Assembly (NCBI GenBank): GCA_910585075.1 | Contig: CAJUED010000004.1 | Location: 66,543 to 130,542, forward strand | Direction: 5' to 3' | DNA from: an uncultured Lachnospiraceae bacterium | Lineage (GTDB): Bacteria > Bacillota > Clostridia > Lachnospirales > Lachnospiraceae | Length of the DNA stretch: 64,000 nucleotides | Shown: positions 1-8,076 of the stretch, one piece after another | Numbering within the stretch: the first letter of the stretch is position 1 | Layout of the letters: each line of letters begins with the position of its first letter | Notes under the pieces: generated by a model | Told to the model about the DNA's origin: nothing | Seen by the model: only the letters and a program-made list of their open reading frames with translations | Databases searched by the model: none | Made by a program: the position numbers and the translations under genes

Positions 1-1
1 T

Positions 2-484
2 GAACCGCAGGCCCTGCAGATTAAGCAGGCCGTTTCCGGCTTTGAGATTGAAGCTAAGATTGTCAGACGGAAAAAATATTACGTGGTGTATTTAAAGGAA
101 GGAGCGGGGATTGTGGACCTGCTGAATGTGATAGGGGCACATATTTCTTTAATGCAGCTTGAGAGTCTCAGAGTGGAAAAAGAAGTAAGAAATTCTATCA
201 ATAGAAAGGTTAATTGTGAAGCAGCGAATATTTCTAAGACAGTTTATGCCGCCAGCAAGCAGATAGAGGATATTCTGTTTTTGCAGAAAAATTATGGTTT
301 GTCTAATCTGCCTGACCATTTAAGGCAGATGGCAGAAGTCAGGCTTGAACATCCAGAAAATTCTCTCCAGGAGTTAGGTAAATACCTTAATCCACCAGTA
401 GGAAAGTCCGGTGTAAACCATAGATTACGAAAGCTTAGTGATATGGCTGAAAAGATTAGGGGACAGCGTGAAGATAATGCCTGA
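2..484 (+). CDS. whiA: DNA-binding protein WhiA, C-terminal part (5' end outside window)
   Basis: The reading frame is open from base 2, so the gene starts upstream of the window. The visible 160 residues are the C-terminal half of WhiA, a conserved Gram-positive regulator with an inactive LAGLIDADG homing-endonuclease fold followed by a helix-turn-helix. The HTH is near the end, around the residues SLQELGKYLNPPVGKSGVNH, where WhiA proteins are most conserved. In Bacillus the order is yvcJ-yvcK-whiA(yvcL)-crh, and a Crh-like gene follows here, which supports the call. WhiA affects cell division, and sporulation in Streptomyces; its role in clostridia is unclear. GTG codons at 83 and 86 lie inside the gene and are not starts. 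Confidence 0.93.
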   Translation, partial: EPQALQIKQAVSGFEIEAKIVRRKKYYVVYLKEGAGIVDLLNVIGAHISLMQLESLRVEKEVRNSINRKVNCEAANISKTVYAASKQIEDILFLQKNYGLSNLPDHLRQMAEVRLEHPENSLQELGKYLNPPVGKSGVNHRLRKLSDMAEKIRGQREDNA

Positions 485-577
485 AATACGGGCGCTCTCC
501 GCAAAGATTTGTGCTTACGCATTTGGATGCTGGCGTATACATTAAATTTCCGGAATGAGAAAGAATGGAGGAATGTT

Positions 578-841
578 ATGATTGAAAAATTTGTCAAGAT
601 TCGGTTGAATGGAGGGCTTGAAGCCAGGCCCATAGCCATGCTGGTACAGGTAGCCAGCCAGTATGAGAGCTCTGTTTATCTGGAAACAGAGGGAAAGAAA
701 GTAAACGCAAAAAGCATTATGGGGATGATGAGTCTTACCCTGGACAATGGGGAGTCCGTGATGGTAAAGACAAATGGTGAAGACGAGCAGGAAGCAATGA
801 AGGGCATCGAGGAGTATTTGAGCGGGGAAAAGAAGGACTGA
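578..841 (+). CDS. crh: HPr-like catabolite protein Crh (lacks phosphorylatable His)
   Basis: An 87-residue HPr-fold protein. The start is the ATG at 578, preceded by ATGGAGGAA; the longer frame from 509 has no ribosome site and exceeds family length. The loop that carries the EI-phosphorylated histidine in true HPr (GxHARP) here reads GGLEARPIA, with Glu where His should be. The regulatory serine region is intact (VNAKSIMGMMSL). This pattern (no His15, Ser46 kept) defines Crh, the HPrK-phosphorylated CcpA co-regulator of Bacillus, which has Gln at that position. It follows whiA as in Bacillus. It should act in carbon catabolite control, not sugar transport. It ends in a strong terminator at 896-923. 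Confidence 0.88.
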   Translation: MIEKFVKIRLNGGLEARPIAMLVQVASQYESSVYLETEGKKVNAKSIMGMMSLTLDNGESVMVKTNGEDEQEAMKGIEEYLSGEKKD

Positions 842-895
842 CAGTCCATGACGGTCAGGCTTTACAGATTGGCTTACTGATTAAGAAATTATGAG

Positions 896-923
896 GGCAA
901 AGCGTATGCTTTGCCTTTTTTTT
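896..923 (+). terminator. Rho-independent terminator after crh
   Basis: An 8-bp perfect stem (GGCAAAGC / GCTTTGCC) with a 4-base loop is followed by eight T residues. It lies 55 bases after the crh stop and closes the whiA-crh transcript. Confidence 0.9.
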
Positions 924-1020
924 CAAATATTTTATATTTTAGAGGCCGTATTGGTGGTAAAATGATAGATATGGTAAGCGATATAAGAATTGAAACAGCT
1001 GTGACAGGAGGAAGACGATC

Positions 1021-1917
1021 GTGGAAAAGAAAAAAATGCTTTTTATCTATAATCCCAGAGCGGGAAAAGCGAAAATCAGGAGTAACCTGTTAGACATTAT
1101 TGATATTTTCACGAAAGCGGGATTTGAGGTGGTTGCGTATCCGACCCAATCCAAAGGAGACGGGATTAAGGCGGTAAAGGAAAGAAGATTTGGATATTAT
1201 GATATCATTGCCTGCAGCGGCGGAGACGGCACATTGGACGAGGTGGTAACCGGGATGATGCAGTGTGAAAAAAGAATCCCAATCGGGTATGTGCCTGCCG
1301 GCAGCACCAATGATTTTGCAAACAGCCTCCATATTCCCAAAAATATGATTGACGCGGCCCAGGTGATTGTAAACGGCCAAAGCTTCGGATGCGATATCGG
1401 TTCCTTTAACAATGATATTTTTGTCTATATTGCCGCCTTTGGAATTTTTACGGACGTATCCTATGAAACCCGCCAGGATGTGAAGAATATATTGGGGCAT
1501 ATGGCATATATATTAGAAGGAATGCGCCGCCTTTCCACAATAAGATCCTACCGGATGAAGGTGGAGAGCGAGGACTTTTCCGTGGAAGGAGAATTCCTGT
1601 TCGGGATGATCACAAACTCCGTTTCGGTAGGGGGCTTTAAAAACATCACCGGAGAAAACGTAAAGTTGGATGACGGTCAGTTCGAGGTCACCCTAATCAA
1701 AAAGCCTGCTAACGCAATAGAACTAAACCTGATCATGGCCGCCCTGGTAAACCGCAACATAAATACCGACTGTATGTACTGCTTCAAAGCCAGTTCCCTA
1801 AAAATCACCACCTCCGAAGAAGTACCCTGGACCCTGGACGGCGAATACGGCGGAAAACACACAGAGATAGATATTAAAAACCAAAAACAAGCGCTCAGCA
1901 TTCGTATTCCCATATAA
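1021..1917 (+). CDS. Diacylglycerol kinase-family lipid kinase (YegS/DgkB type)
   Basis: A 298-residue protein of the DAGK catalytic family, which phosphorylates diacylglycerol or related lipids at the inner membrane face and so recycles diacylglycerol for phospholipid synthesis. Near residue 66 is the nucleotide-binding motif SGGDGTLDEV, followed by the PAGSTNDFA motif around residue 97. The N-terminal stretch FIYNPRAGK is also typical. The start is a GTG at 1021 behind ACAGGAGGAAGACGATC. The C-terminal part is the beta-sandwich that ends in a Leu-Asp-Gly-Glu segment, as in DgkB. Length is normal for the family. The substrate cannot be read from sequence. It has its own transcript between the crh terminator and the aldolase promoter. 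Confidence 0.85.
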   Translation: MEKKKMLFIYNPRAGKAKIRSNLLDIIDIFTKAGFEVVAYPTQSKGDGIKAVKERRFGYYDIIACSGGDGTLDEVVTGMMQCEKRIPIGYVPAGSTNDFANSLHIPKNMIDAAQVIVNGQSFGCDIGSFNNDIFVYIAAFGIFTDVSYETRQDVKNILGHMAYILEGMRRLSTIRSYRMKVESEDFSVEGEFLFGMITNSVSVGGFKNITGENVKLDDGQFEVTLIKKPANAIELNLIMAALVNRNINTDCMYCFKASSLKITTSEEVPWTLDGEYGGKHTEIDIKNQKQALSIRIPI

Positions 1918-1934
1918 AAAATTTTTAATTATTA

Positions 1935-1963
1935 TTCCATTTTTATGTAGAATGGAGTATAAT
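1935..1963 (+). promoter_or_regulatory. Putative sigma-A promoter of fba
   Basis: A consensus -10 TATAAT (1958-1963) is preceded by 17 bases and a weak -35 (TTCCAT, 1935-1940), 44 bases before the fba start. The AT-rich tract at 1916-1934 could act as an UP element. Confidence 0.55.
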
Positions 1964-2006
1964 GAAGGACAACCAGAGTGTTATAAATTTAACGGAGGTA
2001 AACAAA

Positions 2007-2870
2007 ATGTTAGTATCAGCAACAGAAATGCTTCAAAAAGCAAAAGCAGGCCACTATGCAGTTGGTCAGTTCAACATTAATAACCTTGAGTGGACCAAGG
2101 CCATCCTGTTAACAGCACAGGAAAATAATTCTCCTGTTATCCTTGGTGTATCTGAGGGCGCAGGCAAGTACATGGGTGGATATGATGTGGTAGTTGGTAT
2201 GGTTAACGGCCTTATCAAAGATCAGAACATAACGGTTCCGGTAGCCCTTCATTTGGACCATGGCAGCTATGAGCACTGCTACAAATGTATCGAAGCAGGT
2301 TTTTCATCTGTTATGTTTGATGGTTCTCACTATCCTATCGAGGAAAACGTGGCTAAGACAACCGAATTAGTTGCAGCTGCACATGCAAAGGGAATCTCCA
2401 TTGAGGCAGAAGTTGGCTCTATCGGCGGAGAAGAAGACGGCGTAGTTGGTATGGGAGAGTGCGCAGACCCCAATGAGTGTAAGGCAATCGCTGATTTGGG
2501 AATTGACTTCCTGGCAGCAGGTATCGGTAACATTCATGGTAAATATCCTGCAAACTGGCAGGGATTATCCTTTGAAACTCTGGATGCAATCCAGAAGTTG
2601 ACAGGTGATATGCCTTTGGTTCTGCACGGTGGTACAGGTATCCCTACGGAAATGATCCAGAAGGCAATTTCTCTGGGAGTTGCAAAGATTAACGTAAATA
2701 CGGAATGTCAGCTGTCTTTTGCTGCTGCTACACGTAAGTACATTGAAGCAGGCAAGGATTTGGAAGGCAAGGGATTTGACCCTCGTAAGCTTCTGGCTCC
2801 CGGTTTTGAAGCAATCAAGGCTACTGTTAAGGAAAAGATGGAAATTTTTGGTTCTATTGGAAAAGCTTAA
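2007..2870 (+). CDS. fba: Class II fructose-bisphosphate aldolase
   Basis: A 287-residue zinc-dependent aldolase of glycolysis and gluconeogenesis, which cleaves fructose 1,6-bisphosphate to glyceraldehyde 3-phosphate and dihydroxyacetone phosphate. The start is the ATG at 2007 after AACGGAGGTAAACAAA; the frame opens earlier but that part overlaps the promoter. Zinc ligands are visible at HLDHGS (His82-His85), GNIHGKY and LHGGTGIP. The EAEVGSIGGEEDG segment and the GVAKINVNTE phosphate-binding segment are also class II hallmarks. Length is that of the Gram-positive FbaA group. Codon use is strongly biased to preferred codons, as expected for a highly expressed glycolytic gene. It is monocistronic between its own promoter and terminator. 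Confidence 0.96.
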   Translation: MLVSATEMLQKAKAGHYAVGQFNINNLEWTKAILLTAQENNSPVILGVSEGAGKYMGGYDVVVGMVNGLIKDQNITVPVALHLDHGSYEHCYKCIEAGFSSVMFDGSHYPIEENVAKTTELVAAAHAKGISIEAEVGSIGGEEDGVVGMGECADPNECKAIADLGIDFLAAGIGNIHGKYPANWQGLSFETLDAIQKLTGDMPLVLHGGTGIPTEMIQKAISLGVAKINVNTECQLSFAAATRKYIEAGKDLEGKGFDPRKLLAPGFEAIKATVKEKMEIFGSIGKA

Positions 2871-2896
2871 CAAAACATGCTTTAACCATCAAAATA

Positions 2897-2929
2897 AAGG
2901 CTGCCCATATAATCATGGACAGCCTTTTA
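2897..2929 (+). terminator. Rho-independent terminator after fba
   Basis: AAGGCTG and CAGCCTT flank an inner CCAT/ATGG stem with one mismatch, followed by TTTTAT. It sits 26 bases after the fba stop. Confidence 0.85.
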
Positions 2930-2934
2930 TATGT

Positions 2935-3008
2935 AATAAGCCGGCCTGTAAAGCGAAGCAGCATTTGATACAATAAGTCGAGCCGCAAAGCGAGGAGACG
3001 TTTGATAC
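2935..3008 (+). repeat. Tandem pair of 37-bp intergenic repeat units (AATAAG type)
   Basis: Two adjacent 37-bp units begin with AATAAG (at 2935 and 2972) and end with TTTGATAC; both carry AAAGCGA in the middle. Similar units occur at 9176, 9213 and 20696. They do not encode protein. The pair lies between the fba terminator and the ribosome site of the next gene. Confidence 0.6.
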
Positions 3009-3081
3009 ATATAGATGCATAAGAAAGCTGGCAGTCGGTAGAAAGCAGTATTATTTTGATATAATCAGGAGGGAAATCATA

Positions 3082-3552
3082 GTGAGTAAGAAGTGGAATG
3101 TAAAGATTGATGAGAGGATGTACGACATCCAGCTAAAAGGCAAGAAACTGATTGTGAATGGCGATACCCTGAAACTCAAAGACTACAGGAAAAAAATGGG
3201 CCTCACCTATGAGGAATACGAGGTTCCCATTGGCTCTAAGAAGGCACTTTTGGTGATAAGAAACTTATCAGCCCCCATTTTGGCTATCGATAACAGGGAT
3301 TGCGCTACCGGAGAGGAATACGTTCCCATTAAAATGCCGGGATGGTCATATGTTTTTGTGGTGCTGCACTGCCTGAATTTCTTTAACGGCGCCGTAGGAG
3401 CCCTGCTGGCGATTATTGGGGTTGCGCTGACAACATCTATTTCCTGTAACAGAAGAATGAATGTGGCAGTAAGAGTACTTTTGAATATTGTAATCGTGGT
3501 GATTTCTGTAATCCTGATATTTGGTATAGCGTTTTTGATAGCAGGTATTTAG
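3082..3552 (+). CDS. Hypothetical protein with C-terminal membrane segments
   Basis: A 156-residue protein I do not recognise. The start is a GTG at 3082 behind CAGGAGGGAAATCATA. The first 90 residues are charged, have no membrane segment and look like a small beta domain (alternating hydrophobic residues, several Lys/Asp). Two hydrophobic helices follow, at about residues 94-120 and 128-156; the second ends at the C-terminus. This suggests a soluble domain tethered to the membrane. A DUF1189-family gene follows after 45 bases, so the two may be co-transcribed. No catalytic motif is visible. Confidence 0.7.
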   Translation: MSKKWNVKIDERMYDIQLKGKKLIVNGDTLKLKDYRKKMGLTYEEYEVPIGSKKALLVIRNLSAPILAIDNRDCATGEEYVPIKMPGWSYVFVVLHCLNFFNGAVGALLAIIGVALTTSISCNRRMNVAVRVLLNIVIVVISVILIFGIAFLIAGI

Positions 3553-3597
3553 GAGTAATAATTTATCTTAGCTGAAATCAGATTTATGGAGGAGCGT

Positions 3598-4413
3598 ATG
3601 AATATATTTAAAGAAATGGCACTTTCCGTCTATAGCTTTAAAAGTTATAAGGAATTTTTAAACAATAAGAAATCCAAAGTTTTTTTGTTTGGAGTCGTGC
3701 TGATGCTGTTTTATTTTTGCATAACAATGCTGATTCCCTTTGCAGAGTTCCAAATCAGAACAGGCGGTATAGGAAAAATGCTGGATGAAAATATCCCGGA
3801 TTTTGAACTATCCGACGGTGAGCTGTGGGTGGAGGATGTAATTGAATATGATGTGGGCAGTACCTATGTGTGCATTGACACGGACCCTGAATATGTCTTT
3901 TACGATGCGGCCGATATGGAGGAGTATCTTTACAGCTACAGCAACGTTATTTTAATGGATGCGGAAAAAATGATCTTAAAGTCCAGCGGAGAGGTGCAGG
4001 GATTTTATTTCTCGGATTTGGGCTTTGAGTGCGATAAGGAAGACTGGATGGGATGGGTGCCCTTTATATATCTCTTTATCGGGTTATTCCTGATTGTATC
4101 CTATGTGTGGATGACGGGACTGTTTTTCTTTGGGGTAATCATTGTAGCTCTTTTGGGTATGATTGCCGCTTCCTGCATGAAGCATCAGCTGACTTTCGGA
4201 CAGTTGTACCTTCTTGGGATTTACAGCAGAACATTGCCGCTGATTATCAAAGCTGTGCTGTCGTTCCTGCCTTTTAACATTCCTTTCTTTGGAATTATCA
4301 ATTTTGGTATTTCCGTGTTTATTATCGTTCGGGTGATTCAGCATCTGAAAGAGCAGCAGTTAAATCAGCCGCTGGAATTCTCATCAGGAACAGATTATAA
4401 TGGATTTATGTAA
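3598..4413 (+). CDS. DUF1189 family membrane protein
   Basis: A 271-residue integral membrane protein. I place the start at the ATG at 3598 because TGGAGGAGCGT directly precedes it; the in-frame ATG at 3586 overlaps that ribosome site. A first membrane helix (about residues 27-48) is followed by an extracytoplasmic acidic domain of about 100 residues. Three to four hydrophobic helices occupy residues 155-255, and the tail is short and hydrophilic. This topology, and the N-terminal pattern in which the protein begins by describing a short amphipathic helix before the first span, match DUF1189. The family has no established biochemical role. It probably forms an operon with the preceding gene and ends at the terminator at 4441-4482. 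Confidence 0.7.
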   Translation: MNIFKEMALSVYSFKSYKEFLNNKKSKVFLFGVVLMLFYFCITMLIPFAEFQIRTGGIGKMLDENIPDFELSDGELWVEDVIEYDVGSTYVCIDTDPEYVFYDAADMEEYLYSYSNVILMDAEKMILKSSGEVQGFYFSDLGFECDKEDWMGWVPFIYLFIGLFLIVSYVWMTGLFFFGVIIVALLGMIAASCMKHQLTFGQLYLLGIYSRTLPLIIKAVLSFLPFNIPFFGIINFGISVFIIVRVIQHLKEQQLNQPLEFSSGTDYNGFM

Positions 4414-4440
4414 TGATACGATTTATGTGATTATGTAATA

Positions 4441-4482
4441 AAAAACAGTGCGGAGAGATGCAGGACTTTCCGCACTGTTTTT
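4441..4482. terminator. Bidirectional terminator between convergent genes
   Basis: AAAACAGTGCGGA pairs perfectly with TCCGCACTGTTTT around a 14-base loop, with A-rich and T-rich flanks on either side. It can stop transcription from the DUF1189 gene on the plus strand and from the symporter gene on the minus strand. Confidence 0.9.
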
Positions 4483-4502
4483 ATTCAATAAACCGGCTTA
4501 AG

Positions 4503-6008
4503 CTAAGCGAGCTCGTCTAAGGATTCCTCTTGCATTTTTTGAATCTCAGGGTCAAAGGAAAGCATTGGCTTCATATTCACGTCGGTCTTTGTAACCTTTC
4601 GCGCCAGATAATTTTTCGTGATGGCAAATACGGTACCGGAAAGGGCGAGAACGCCAATCAGGTTAGGGATGGCCATAAGGGCGTTTAAGGTATCTGCAAT
4701 CGCCCATGCCAGATCAAAACTCATGGTAGCGCCAAATATAATACATACCACAAAAATAATTTTGTATACGATAGTTGCCTTTGTACCAAATAAATATTCA
4801 CAGGATTTGGTACCGTAGAAAGACCACCCTAAAACAGTGGAGAAGGCAAACAGGCAGATGGCAATTGCAACAAAGCTGCCGGCCAGTGTGCCAAGGCCCT
4901 GGGATAAGGCTTCGCTTACCAGAGAAGCTCCGGTGGTGGAGGTGAGCACTTCGCCTGTTTCCAGATCAATCAGGCCGGAACACAGCACAGTGAAAGCCGT
5001 CAATGTACATACAACAATAGTATCAAAGAACACTTCAAAAATTCCCCACATACCCTGAACAATAGGCTCCTTTACATTGGAAGCCGAGTGAACCATAACG
5101 GAGGAGCCAAGACCGGCCTCGTTGGAGAAAACGCCCCGCTTAAAGCCCATGGTCATGGCCTGCTTGATCATAATGCCGACGGTAGCACCTGCAATGGGGC
5201 GAAGCCCGAAGGCATTGGTGAAAATAGCGGCAAATACGGCGGGAACAGATGTGATGTTCATAATAAGCACAATCACTGTGCCAAGTATGTAAGCACATGC
5301 CATGAAAGGCACAATTTTTTCGGTTACATTGCCGATTGCCTTGATTCCGCCTAAGATAACCAGAGCTGCAACGGCTGCAATGATAATGCCGGTTGCAAGG
5401 GGAGGAATCTGAAAAGTATCCTGAAGGGAGCTTGCAATTTCATGTACCTGTGTCATATTGCCGATTCCAAAGGAGGCAAATACACAAAACAGTGCAAAGA
5501 GAACGGCCAGGGGCCTTGCAAGGATACCGATTCCTTTTTTACCTTTTAATCCGTCCTGAAGGTAGTACATTGCACCTCCTGACCATTCCCCTTTTGCATT
5601 TTTGCGCCGGTAATAGATACCAAGCACATTTTCGGAGTAATTGGTCATCATGCCAAACAGAGCGGAGAGCCACATCCAGAACACGGCTCCGGCGCCGCCG
5701 GTAATGATGGCGCCTGCCACACCCGCAATGTTTCCCACACCTATGGTAGCGGCCAGGGCGGTGGAAAGAGCCTGAAATTGTGAGATGGAACTTTCGTCTT
5801 TGTCCGTATGGGCAGTCACATGTTTTTTCTTGAAGATGGCAAGGAAAGTTTCATTCATCCAGTGCTTAATGTGGGTAAGCTGAAAAAATTTCATTCCAAC
5901 CGTCATGTAAATACCTGTGCCGATAATCAGAATCAGCATGGGAATGCCCCATACCACTCCGTTTATGGCATCGTTTACTTTTGCAATAACATTCATAACA
6001 TTTTCCAT
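4503..6008 (-). CDS. Alanine or glycine:cation symporter (AGCS family)
   Basis: A 501-residue transporter of the sodium:alanine symporter family, which imports alanine or glycine with Na+. The sequence shows about eleven hydrophobic helices. It has the family signature region around FQALSTALAATIGVGNIAGVA (residues about 75-97), the GAVFWMW segment, and the FKRGVFSNEAGLGSS motif near residue 295 that lines the substrate path. The start is the ATG complementary to 6006-6008, with GGAGGACGATT upstream. It is monocistronic, facing the DUF1189 gene across a shared terminator. Whether it prefers alanine, glycine or another small amino acid cannot be read from sequence. Confidence 0.92.
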   Translation of the reverse strand: MENVMNVIAKVNDAINGVVWGIPMLILIIGTGIYMTVGMKFFQLTHIKHWMNETFLAIFKKKHVTAHTDKDESSISQFQALSTALAATIGVGNIAGVAGAIITGGAGAVFWMWLSALFGMMTNYSENVLGIYYRRKNAKGEWSGGAMYYLQDGLKGKKGIGILARPLAVLFALFCVFASFGIGNMTQVHEIASSLQDTFQIPPLATGIIIAAVAALVILGGIKAIGNVTEKIVPFMACAYILGTVIVLIMNITSVPAVFAAIFTNAFGLRPIAGATVGIMIKQAMTMGFKRGVFSNEAGLGSSVMVHSASNVKEPIVQGMWGIFEVFFDTIVVCTLTAFTVLCSGLIDLETGEVLTSTTGASLVSEALSQGLGTLAGSFVAIAICLFAFSTVLGWSFYGTKSCEYLFGTKATIVYKIIFVVCIIFGATMSFDLAWAIADTLNALMAIPNLIGVLALSGTVFAITKNYLARKVTKTDVNMKPMLSFDPEIQKMQEESLDELA

Positions 6009-6259
6009 AATCGTCCTCCATTTTTAATTTTTTGTCCCGTTCGACGCGCAGGGGCTGCATGACAGGGACTTCCATGCGAACTCCTGTATAATTGAGCAGG
6101 GAGGTGGCTTTTTCCTGCTCATCAAACGGACTGCATGCTGCAGAGCGCAAATTTTTATATGCGGCCCTGCGCATAAAAAAAGAGAATTTACCCTATTTGT
6201 AAATCCTCATTGATTCGTATATTACTATACAGGAAAAAGAGAGAAAGCACAAGCAGAAA

Positions 6260-6322
6260 ATGTATAAGGTTCCAAAGGATGAATCCACAGGAAATAAATC
6301 CTGGGATATATTCTGGGGCTAA
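6260..6322 (+). other. Possible 20-codon ORF in the gap upstream of the symporter gene
   Basis: The 577-bp gap 6009-6585 has no recognisable gene. It does contain an ATG-TAA frame of 20 codons ending in the aromatic string SWDIFWG, starting at 6260 and finishing 30 bases before a perfect hairpin. A possible promoter (TTGTAA, 17 bases, TATTAC) precedes it near 6199. The ribosome site is weak (AGAGAG about 13 bases upstream), and the frame stays open for 19 further codons upstream. It could be a real peptide gene, a remnant, or chance. Confidence 0.2.
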
Positions 6323-6351
6323 TCTTGAAATTTATCCTGAAGAAAGGGAGG

Positions 6352-6382
6352 ATGCCAAGTAAACCTGCTGTTTACTTGGCAT
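6352..6382. terminator. Perfect 13-bp hairpin, possible terminator of an unannotated transcript
   Basis: ATGCCAAGTAAAC pairs perfectly with GTTTACTTGGCAT around the loop CTGCT. It is followed on the plus strand by TTTATTATG, a poor U-tract. No annotated gene ends here on either strand. Confidence 0.45.
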
Positions 6383-6585
6383 TTATTATGAAAAAGTTAT
6401 TAATAAATCAATTACTTGTGTATGGCGTTTGTTTTGTTTTTGTTCCTTGCTGTATCTTATGATGTTAGTATAGGATACAGAAATGTCTAAAGAATGTAAT
6501 TGGAATTAAGTTTTTTTAAATTAAGTGTGAACAAAATATGAACATGAACAATCGAGGTAACCATGACAATCATGCATAAATTTCT

Positions 6586-7029
6586 TTAATCCAGCAAATA
6601 ACCTGCTTTATAGGAACATTCCAGATAACTGGGATTTTGATAATAAATATCAGTTTGGAAATTGGATATTTTGTCACTGATAAAAGAAGTGAAAATTTTT
6701 ATTAATTCGTCAACTTCCTGCCCGGGGACGGCACAATCCTCAATCATGATGCTGTATAATTTTCCTATGTCCATAAAATCAGGAACCGTATATTTACAGT
6801 CTGTAACGGTGTCAAAATTACCTGTTTGGATTTTATACTGCTCAATTACTTCATCGGCTACCTGATTGAAAGAAAGGCAGTGGTTTACCTCTGCATCATA
6901 TAATTGTTTTTCAATCCCTTTTTTGCCCAGTGCTCCGGTAATGGCGCCGCGCTTATTTTTTGTTCGGCGTGCAATATATTCAATTAAGGAACAAACATAA
7001 AAAAAATCATTTTTTTCTTTCTCGGTCAT
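6586..7029 (-). CDS. Hypothetical protein, conserved-looking partner of the DUF3990 gene
   Basis: A 147-residue soluble, acidic protein that I cannot assign to a named family with confidence. The start is the ATG complementary to 7027-7029, preceded by ACAGGAGTGAAATTGTTT; the longer TTG frame from 7050 includes that ribosome site. The N-terminus (NDFFYVCSLIEYIARRTKN) vaguely resembles the short DUF3791 proteins that often sit beside DUF3990 genes. It overlaps the upstream DUF3990 gene by 23 bp, which implies translational coupling and a shared function. In a toxin-antitoxin reading this would be the antidote, but nothing in the sequence proves that. Confidence 0.65.
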   Translation of the reverse strand: MTEKEKNDFFYVCSLIEYIARRTKNKRGAITGALGKKGIEKQLYDAEVNHCLSFNQVADEVIEQYKIQTGNFDTVTDCKYTVPDFMDIGKLYSIMIEDCAVPGQEVDELIKIFTSFISDKISNFQTDIYYQNPSYLECSYKAGYLLD

Positions 7030-7480
7030 AAACAATTTCACTCCTGTCAAAAATCAAGCAATTTAGCGCTGATAAGGTATGAAAACTAATCTGATGTGTC
7101 GGGTGTCTGAACTCCGCCAGTACCCAAAACTGTTTTCTGCTTATTCTGCCTGAAAGATAATCATTCACATAATTCCATACGGTATCATTTGCCATTGGAC
7201 CTTCCACAATATCATACTGATGAGTTTCACCGTTTCGGCATTTGGCGATAAAATCCAACCATTCGTCTGTCATGCCGTCAAATTTTAAAATGGAGAGTTT
7301 GTTGTCCGGCTTGTAAGAATAATAGTTAATAACCGGCTCCCCTTCTCCACGGTTAGCCCATCTGATTGCCTGATTTAAATCTGCCGTACAGTAAAATCCC
7401 CATGAAAAATCTTTTGTATACTTTGTTTTCCGTATTTCAGGAAATTCCACAGTTTCTTTGCCTGCATGATAGAGAATCAT
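7007..7480 (-). CDS. DUF3990 family protein, predicted ADP-ribosyltransferase fold
   Basis: A 157-residue protein resembling DUF3990, a family I recall as placed within the ADP-ribosyltransferase superfamily. Candidate triad positions are LYHAGK at residues 3-8 (His5), the strand-helix DFSWGFYCT followed by AIRWAN (Tyr30, Thr32), and a third motif HQISFHT at 129-135 (Gln130). The conserved stretch YDIVEGPMANDTVW (89-102) is typical. The start at 7480 has GAGGAAATCAAAAT upstream. It is the first gene of a two-gene unit with a 23-bp overlap. Family members are suspected to modify host or phage targets, or to act as toxins. I see no signal peptide, so it should act in the cytoplasm. Confidence 0.7.
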   Translation of the reverse strand: MILYHAGKETVEFPEIRKTKYTKDFSWGFYCTADLNQAIRWANRGEGEPVINYYSYKPDNKLSILKFDGMTDEWLDFIAKCRNGETHQYDIVEGPMANDTVWNYVNDYLSGRISRKQFWVLAEFRHPTHQISFHTLSALNCLIFDRSEIVYDRERKK

Positions 7481-7554
7481 ATTTTGATTTCCTCAACTTT
7501 CTCATAATTTATACTTACCCTCCAGGGCACGTTTGAAAAATGCTCCGGACTGAC

Positions 7555-8076
7555 TTAGAATTTTTCCGGTTCCGGATACTCTACGCCAAAGGTATCCACG
7601 GTAACGGTTTTCATCACCTGATTTTCAAGCGGCCTGTCCATATAATCTGTGGCTGTCTCCGCAATTTTATTGACCACATCCATACCCTCGATAACCTTTC
7701 CGAAAGCAGCGTACTGACCGTCCAAATGGGGGCTTGTCCTGTGCATGATGAAAAACTGAGAGCCTGCGGAATCGGGAGCCATGCTCCGGGCCATGGAAAG
7801 CACGCCTTCCGTATGCTTTAAATCATTCTTAACGCCGTTTGCGGAGAATTCTCCTTTGATGCTGTAGCCGGGACCGCCGGTTCCATTGCCGTCCGGGTCG
7901 CCGCCCTGAATCATAAATCCCCGGATAACCCGGTGGAAAATCAGCCCGTCATAAAAGTTTTTTTGGATAAGGCTGATGAAATTGTTGACGGAGATGGGAG
8001 CGATATCGGGATAGAGCTCCGCCTTCATGATATCTCCGTTTTCCATTGTAATTGTCACAACAGGATTTTGTGCCAT
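7555..8076 (-). CDS. Peptidyl-prolyl cis-trans isomerase, cyclophilin type
   Basis: A 173-residue cytosolic cyclophilin that catalyses cis-trans isomerisation of prolyl bonds. Active-site elements are FHRVIRGFMIQGGDPDGNGTGGPGY without its ends (Arg and Phe near residues 50-60), the GSQFFIMH strand, and LDGQYAAFGKVIEGMDVV. The start is the ATG complementary to 8074-8076 because AAGGAAG lies 8 bases upstream; an ATG at 8100 would place that ribosome site inside the gene. There is no signal peptide or lipobox, unlike the secreted PrsA-type isomerases. It is a single gene and divergent from the GNAT gene at 8198. Confidence 0.93.
   Translation of the reverse strand: MAQNPVVTITMENGDIMKAELYPDIAPISVNNFISLIQKNFYDGLIFHRVIRGFMIQGGDPDGNGTGGPGYSIKGEFSANGVKNDLKHTEGVLSMARSMAPDSAGSQFFIMHRTSPHLDGQYAAFGKVIEGMDVVNKIAETATDYMDRPLENQVMKTVTVDTFGVEYPEPEKF

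Noticed and set aside
1090..1500. Long antisense frames opposite real genes (here opposite the lipid kinase; also opposite the aldolase, symporter and others)
   Set aside because: They lack ribosome sites and have codon use that mirrors the real gene on the other strand.
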